Below are positions 60,486-64,000 of a stretch of 64,000 bases of DNA, piece by piece (position 1 is the stretch's first letter; each line of letters begins with the position of its first letter). Under the pieces are notes generated by a model. That model saw only the letters and a list, made by a program, of their open reading frames with translations, had not been told where the DNA came from and searched no databases. A program made the translations under genes and the position numbers. This DNA is from Epilithonimonas zeae (GTDB taxonomy: Bacteria; Bacteroidota; Bacteroidia; Flavobacteriales; Weeksellaceae). The stretch lies in assembly GCF_900141765.1 (NCBI RefSeq), contig NZ_FSRK01000001.1, positions 2,480,001 to 2,544,000 on the forward strand, given 5' to 3'.

Positions 60486-61787
60486 TTACACCAATTCTCC
60501 AATCAAATCGTAATCCTCAGCTGAAGTAATTTTGACATTGGCAAATTCTCCAATCGAGATATAGACATCTTTTGCAGGCACTAAAACTGTGTTATCTACA
60601 TCGGGTGAATCATACTCTGTACGTCCAACAAAATAATCACCTTCCTTTCTGTCAAAAATACATTTAAAGGTTTTTCCAATTTTTTCCTGGTTTTTCTCCC
60701 AAGAAATCTGTTGTTGGATTTCCATAATATCCTCTACTCTTTTCTGCTTCACTTCATCCGGAATATTATCTTCCAAAACGTAAGCCGTTGTATTTTCTTC
60801 GTGAGAATAAGTGAAGCAACCTAATCTGTCAAATCTTTGATCTCTTACCCATTGTTTCAGTTCTTCGAACTTTTCTTCTGTTTCACCCGGAAATCCAACA
60901 ATTAAGGTTGTTCTAATAGCCATATCCGGAACTTTCTCACGGAATTTATCCAGAAGTGCATTTGTTTTTTCAAATGTTGTTCCTCGTTTCATGGCCTTCA
61001 ACAATTCTGTATTGATGTGCTGAAGTGGAATATCAATGTAGTTACAGATTTTAGGTTCTGTTCTGATAATATCTAAAACATCCTCCGGAAAACCTGTCGG
61101 GAACGCATAATGAAGACGAATCCACTCGATTCCTTCTACTTTGATTAATTCCTTCAAAAGTTCTCCAAGAGCTCTTTTTTTATAAATATCCAAACCATAA
61201 AAAGTCAAATCCTGAGCAATAAGAATCAATTCTTTAACACCTTTCTTTGCTAATTTCTGGGCTTCTATGATTAATTTTTCAATCGGAGTTGAAATATGAT
61301 TCCCCCTCATCAATGGGATTGCACAGAATGAACAAGGTCTATCGCAACCTTCAGAAATCTTTAGATAGGCGTAATGCTTAGGAGTCGTTGTCAGTCTCTC
61401 ACCTACCAATTCGTGTTTGTAATCGGCACCAAGATGTTTTAACAAAATCGGTAAATCACGCGTTCCAAAATATTGGTCAACATCCGGAATCTCACGAATC
61501 AAGTCCGGTTTGTATCTTTCTGACAAACAACCCGTCACGAAAACCTTTTCCACAATACCCTGATTCTTCAAATCAACATACTCCAAAATGGTGTTGATAC
61601 TTTCTTCTTTCGCATTATCAATAAATCCGCAGGTGTTAATCACTACAACATCACCTTTTTCCTCGTGAACGACTTTTTTTCCATTCGCTTCCAGCTGACC
61701 CATCAAAACTTCTGAGTCATAGACATTTTTGGAACATCCAAGTGTCACGATATTAATTTTCTTTTTACCTACAGATTTGGTACGCAT
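60486..61787 (-). CDS. rimO: Ribosomal protein S12 methylthiotransferase
   Basis: 433 residues: the N-terminal UPF0004 domain (NIVTLGCSKNVYDSEVLMGQL), the radical SAM centre SEGCDRPCSFCAIPLMRG (C-x3-C-x2-C), VGFPGETEEKFEEL, and a C-terminal TRAM domain. RimO adds a methylthio group to an aspartate of S12. GDVVVINTCGFIDNAKEES supplies one of the N-terminal cluster cysteines. It is a single-gene unit with a -7 element at 61815-61808. Confidence 0.95.
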   Translation of the reverse strand: MRTKSVGKKKINIVTLGCSKNVYDSEVLMGQLEANGKKVVHEEKGDVVVINTCGFIDNAKEESINTILEYVDLKNQGIVEKVFVTGCLSERYKPDLIREIPDVDQYFGTRDLPILLKHLGADYKHELVGERLTTTPKHYAYLKISEGCDRPCSFCAIPLMRGNHISTPIEKLIIEAQKLAKKGVKELILIAQDLTFYGLDIYKKRALGELLKELIKVEGIEWIRLHYAFPTGFPEDVLDIIRTEPKICNYIDIPLQHINTELLKAMKRGTTFEKTNALLDKFREKVPDMAIRTTLIVGFPGETEEKFEELKQWVRDQRFDRLGCFTYSHEENTTAYVLEDNIPDEVKQKRVEDIMEIQQQISWEKNQEKIGKTFKCIFDRKEGDYFVGRTEYDSPDVDNTVLVPAKDVYISIGEFANVKITSAEDYDLIGELV

Positions 61788-61807
61788 TATCTACAATTTT
61801 AAGTTTG

Positions 61808-61815
61808 CAAATTTA
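61808..61815 (-). promoter_or_regulatory. -7 element of rimO
   Basis: Minus-strand TAAATTTG, 20 nt before the ATG at 61787. Confidence 0.5.
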
Positions 61816-61826
61816 GGAATAAAAAA

Positions 61827-61848
61827 AGGAATCAATTTTTGATTCCTT
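61827..61848 (-). terminator. Terminator of the sugar-transferase gene
   Basis: Minus-strand AAGGAATCAA-AA-TTGATTCCTT followed by TTTTTATT. It separates the polysaccharide locus from rimO. Confidence 0.82.
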
Positions 61849-61876
61849 GTTATTTGTATTTATTAAAAATAGATTA

Positions 61877-63268
61877 CTAATAAGCCTGCTCGTCTCCTTT
61901 GACAATATTATAAAACGTAAGAAATATAATTTTAAGATCTAAGAAAAACGACCAATGCTGTATGTACCAAATATCCTTTTCTATTCTTCTCTCCATATCT
62001 CTGTCCGAAAATATCTCACCTCTGGAACCCATGACTTGTGCCCAACCTGTAATTCCGGGTTTTACAATGTGTCTTGTCATGTACTTCTTTGTTATCTTAG
62101 AGTATTGCTCTGTCTGCGAAAGCATATGAGGTCTAGGTCCGACCACTGACATATCACCAAGAAAAACATTGATAAACTGTGGCAATTCATCTATACTGGT
62201 TTTTCTCATAAAGGCTCCAAATTTGGTTATTCTGGAATCATTTTTCTTGGCTATCTGCAAATCTGCAATCTCATTAACTGCCATACTACGAAACTTCACA
62301 CAATCGAAAGGTTTATTTTTTAAACCTGACCTTTTTTGCAAGAAAAAAACAGGCCCTTTACTTTCCAATTTTATTATTAATGCTATAATTGGCATTAACC
62401 AAGATAAGAGGAAAACAATTACAAACAGCGAAAACAAAATATCAAAAGACCTTTTTAAAAGTTGTTTTTTTGGATTAGACAAAGGTTCCTTGATTAGTTT
62501 AAGGAAAGGCATCTCATGGATCACATCAACATAGTAAGATCCCAAATGACTATTTTTAAATTCGGGAACCATATAGATTCTAATCATTTTATGTTCTGCA
62601 ATATCTACAATTTTCTCATACAGATCTATATCAATTTTATCATCACAGAAGATAATATTATTAATTTTCACAGTTTCCAAATCGGAGAAAAGTTGGTTGA
62701 TATCGCCAATATTTTTTTCTTTACAATTATCTTTATCATATGTATAAGAACTTCTAATACCCAGACTTCTTCTAAGTCTTCTGTCAGACATCAATAATTT
62801 GGAATAATTACTTTCTCCAACAATTACCGTACTGAAGGCATATAGCTTTCTTCCTATGGCCACTCTATTTTTTTTCCTGTATAAAAATAAAATAAACCTG
62901 CTTGTAAACATTAAAAAGCTTACTACTATAAAATACAGTGAAAATTTGGCATAATTGATATTTTGTGAAAATACCAAAAAAAGATAAATCAGAAAAAATA
63001 TAATAAAAAGAAAACAAGACTTTGTAAGTGCATTGAACTGCAGCGATGATTCTTGTAATGTATTGGATTTATAGAGCCTTGTAAGCTGAGTAATTATAAA
63101 CCAGGAAAAATTGACAATAACAAATTGAATTTTGTAATCTATATTAAACAGATCACTTCTCTGGTCTTCAAAAAAGTAAAAGTTGTATAAATAAAGAAAA
63201 AGATTGATTACAATATAATCTACAACAAGAAATATTTTCGGTAAGTGCCTAAATAGATAAACAATCAT
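61877..63268 (-). CDS. Undecaprenyl-phosphate sugar-phosphate transferase (WcaJ-like)
   Basis: 463 residues. Four N-terminal hydrophobic segments lie within about 1-130, followed by a CoA-binding-like middle domain. The C-terminal catalytic domain starts KRSFDILFSLFVIVFLLSW and has FFLQKRSGLKNKPFDCVKFRSM, KTSIDELPQFINVFLGDMS, VGPRPHM and KPGITGWAQVMGSRG. It transfers a sugar phosphate to the lipid carrier to start an exopolysaccharide or O-antigen unit. It is the last gene of a leftward polysaccharide locus. Confidence 0.92.
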   Translation of the reverse strand: MIVYLFRHLPKIFLVVDYIVINLFLYLYNFYFFEDQRSDLFNIDYKIQFVIVNFSWFIITQLTRLYKSNTLQESSLQFNALTKSCFLFIIFFLIYLFLVFSQNINYAKFSLYFIVVSFLMFTSRFILFLYRKKNRVAIGRKLYAFSTVIVGESNYSKLLMSDRRLRRSLGIRSSYTYDKDNCKEKNIGDINQLFSDLETVKINNIIFCDDKIDIDLYEKIVDIAEHKMIRIYMVPEFKNSHLGSYYVDVIHEMPFLKLIKEPLSNPKKQLLKRSFDILFSLFVIVFLLSWLMPIIALIIKLESKGPVFFLQKRSGLKNKPFDCVKFRSMAVNEIADLQIAKKNDSRITKFGAFMRKTSIDELPQFINVFLGDMSVVGPRPHMLSQTEQYSKITKKYMTRHIVKPGITGWAQVMGSRGEIFSDRDMERRIEKDIWYIQHWSFFLDLKIIFLTFYNIVKGDEQAY

Positions 63269-63362
63269 ATATCCAGCTCTATTAGATTATAGTCATTCCT
63301 AACTTTGCAACAAGGTAAGTGAATGAATTCATTAAAGTGTTTTTTGTGTTTTTGAGTATGTA

Positions 63363-63908
63363 TCAAAAGTTTTTGGCTGAAAGAGGTGTAAGAACAGCAT
63401 CTTTGTCAGAAAGTAAAATATCCTCCAAAGGCAATTGCCAATCTATCGCAAGATCCGCATCATTCCATAACACGCCACCTTCAAAAGCTTTGTTATAAAA
63501 ATTATCACACTTGTAAGAAAACACAGCAGTCTCAGAAAGTACGGAAAAACCATGTCCGAAACCTCTTGGAACGTATAGCTGTAATTTATTTTCTTCTGTA
63601 AGTTCGATACCGAACCATTGACCAAATGTCGGAGAATCTTGTCGAAGATCTACTGCCACATCAAAAACTCTTCCTTCCAAGCAAGAAACCAATTTTGCCT
63701 GTGCATGCTCTCCTTTCTGAAGATGCAAACCTCTTAGAACGCCATAAGACGATTTCGAAATGTTATCTTGAACAAAATGCCCGTTTTGACCAGAGAGTTC
63801 TGTAAACTTTTGTTCATTGAATTTCTCATAAAAATAACCTCTATCATCATTATAAACAGTTGGCTCGATTATGTAGCAATCTTTGAGAGGTGTTTCTTTT
63901 ATTCTCAT
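63363..63908 (-). CDS. rfbC: dTDP-4-dehydrorhamnose 3,5-epimerase
   Basis: 181 residues of the RmlC cupin family: KDCYIIEPTVYNDDRGYFYE, GVLRGLHLQKGEHAQAKLV with the catalytic His, VFDVAVDLRQDSPTFGQW, YVPRGFGHGF and WNDADLAIDW. It epimerises the dTDP-sugar on the way to dTDP-rhamnose. The gene starts 7 nt after the stop of the upstream partial gene, so the locus is an operon. Confidence 0.95.
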   Translation of the reverse strand: MRIKETPLKDCYIIEPTVYNDDRGYFYEKFNEQKFTELSGQNGHFVQDNISKSSYGVLRGLHLQKGEHAQAKLVSCLEGRVFDVAVDLRQDSPTFGQWFGIELTEENKLQLYVPRGFGHGFSVLSETAVFSYKCDNFYNKAFEGGVLWNDADLAIDWQLPLEDILLSDKDAVLTPLSAKNF

Positions 63909-63915
63909 ATAATTA

Positions 63916-64000
63916 TTATCCCAAAGTGGAATCTATTTTTTTTAATTCTTGTTCAAATACAGCTTTTTTGAGTGCTGAACTGGAAAATCTGTGATCTCTC
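63916..64000 (-). CDS. C-terminal end of an unidentified gene, cut by the window edge
   Basis: Reading leftward from the window end, about 27 codons remain: RDHRFSSSALKKAVFEQE, then LKKIDSTLG and TAA at 63918-63916. The context, directly before rfbC in the same direction, suggests another nucleotide-sugar gene. The tail is too short to assign. Confidence 0.6.
   Translation of the reverse strand, partial: RDHRFSSSALKKAVFEQELKKIDSTLG

Overview
The window looks like chromosomal DNA of a member of the Flavobacteriia (Bacteroidota), probably the Chryseobacterium/Epilithonimonas group of the Weeksellaceae. The evidence is AT-rich DNA, no Shine-Dalgarno motifs, many Bacteroidota -7 promoter elements (TAnnTTTG, some with TTG 17-23 nt upstream), a T9SS sorting-domain protein, an OlsF-type aminolipid synthase, a MenC and an ArgF'-type (acyl-ornithine) carbamoyltransferase. 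The genus is inferred from protein style, not from a search.

Layout. 1-1430: pyrB and the start of carA, transcribed leftward behind a small RNA leader. The leader holds a -7 element, a 24-codon leader peptide and an overlapping intrinsic terminator, an arrangement like the enterobacterial pyrBI attenuator. 1503-2010: an Lrp/AsnC regulator. 2007-10722: a leftward arginine operon (GNAT, argG, argC, argD, argF', argB, argE', argH) with copies of a dispersed repeat placed just upstream of several start codons. 10862-13370: acetyl-CoA synthetase and a VOC protein. 13477-17304: two ferritin-like proteins and a fasciclin protein, divergent from an ECF sigma/anti-sigma pair. 17321-24945: accessory genes, including a rifampin ADP-ribosyltransferase (Arr), a membrane-anchored phosphatase, a ClC protein and a secreted esterase. 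25042-29933: a cyanophycin locus (cphA, cphB, isoaspartyl peptidase). 29986-32974: a HEPN-like orphan, small membrane proteins, a cystathionine-synthase-like enzyme and a tubby-like protein. 33016-41739: LolE-like permease, NamZ-like muramidase, tandem outer-membrane barrels, QueD, an esterase, HemN and a T9SS cargo protein. 41813-47756: pheT, dnaN, dgkA, ddl, coaD. 47846-48172: two tRNA-Phe genes. 48232-56619: olsF, lysC, fbp, menC, a DUF3108-like protein, groES-groEL. 56687-61815: a frameshifted M48 protease, map, rlpA-like, rimO. 61877-64000: the edge of a surface polysaccharide locus (sugar-phosphate transferase, rmlC, one gene cut by the window end).

How the genes fit together. Carbamoyl phosphate made with CarA feeds both PyrB and the arginine pathway. 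Arginine is a substrate of cyanophycin synthetase, and cyanophycinase plus isoaspartyl peptidase return Asp and Arg, so nitrogen storage lies close to its supply. Regulation visible in the DNA includes the pyr leader attenuator, several -7 elements 4-6 nt from a start codon (probable leaderless mRNAs), a sigma-54-like site with upstream direct repeats before groES, and many hairpin terminators.

The strongest candidate for something new is the pyrB leader. Next come the positioned repeat family of the arginine operon, the fasciclin/ferritin/ECF module, the HEPN-like orphan and the interrupted M48 gene.
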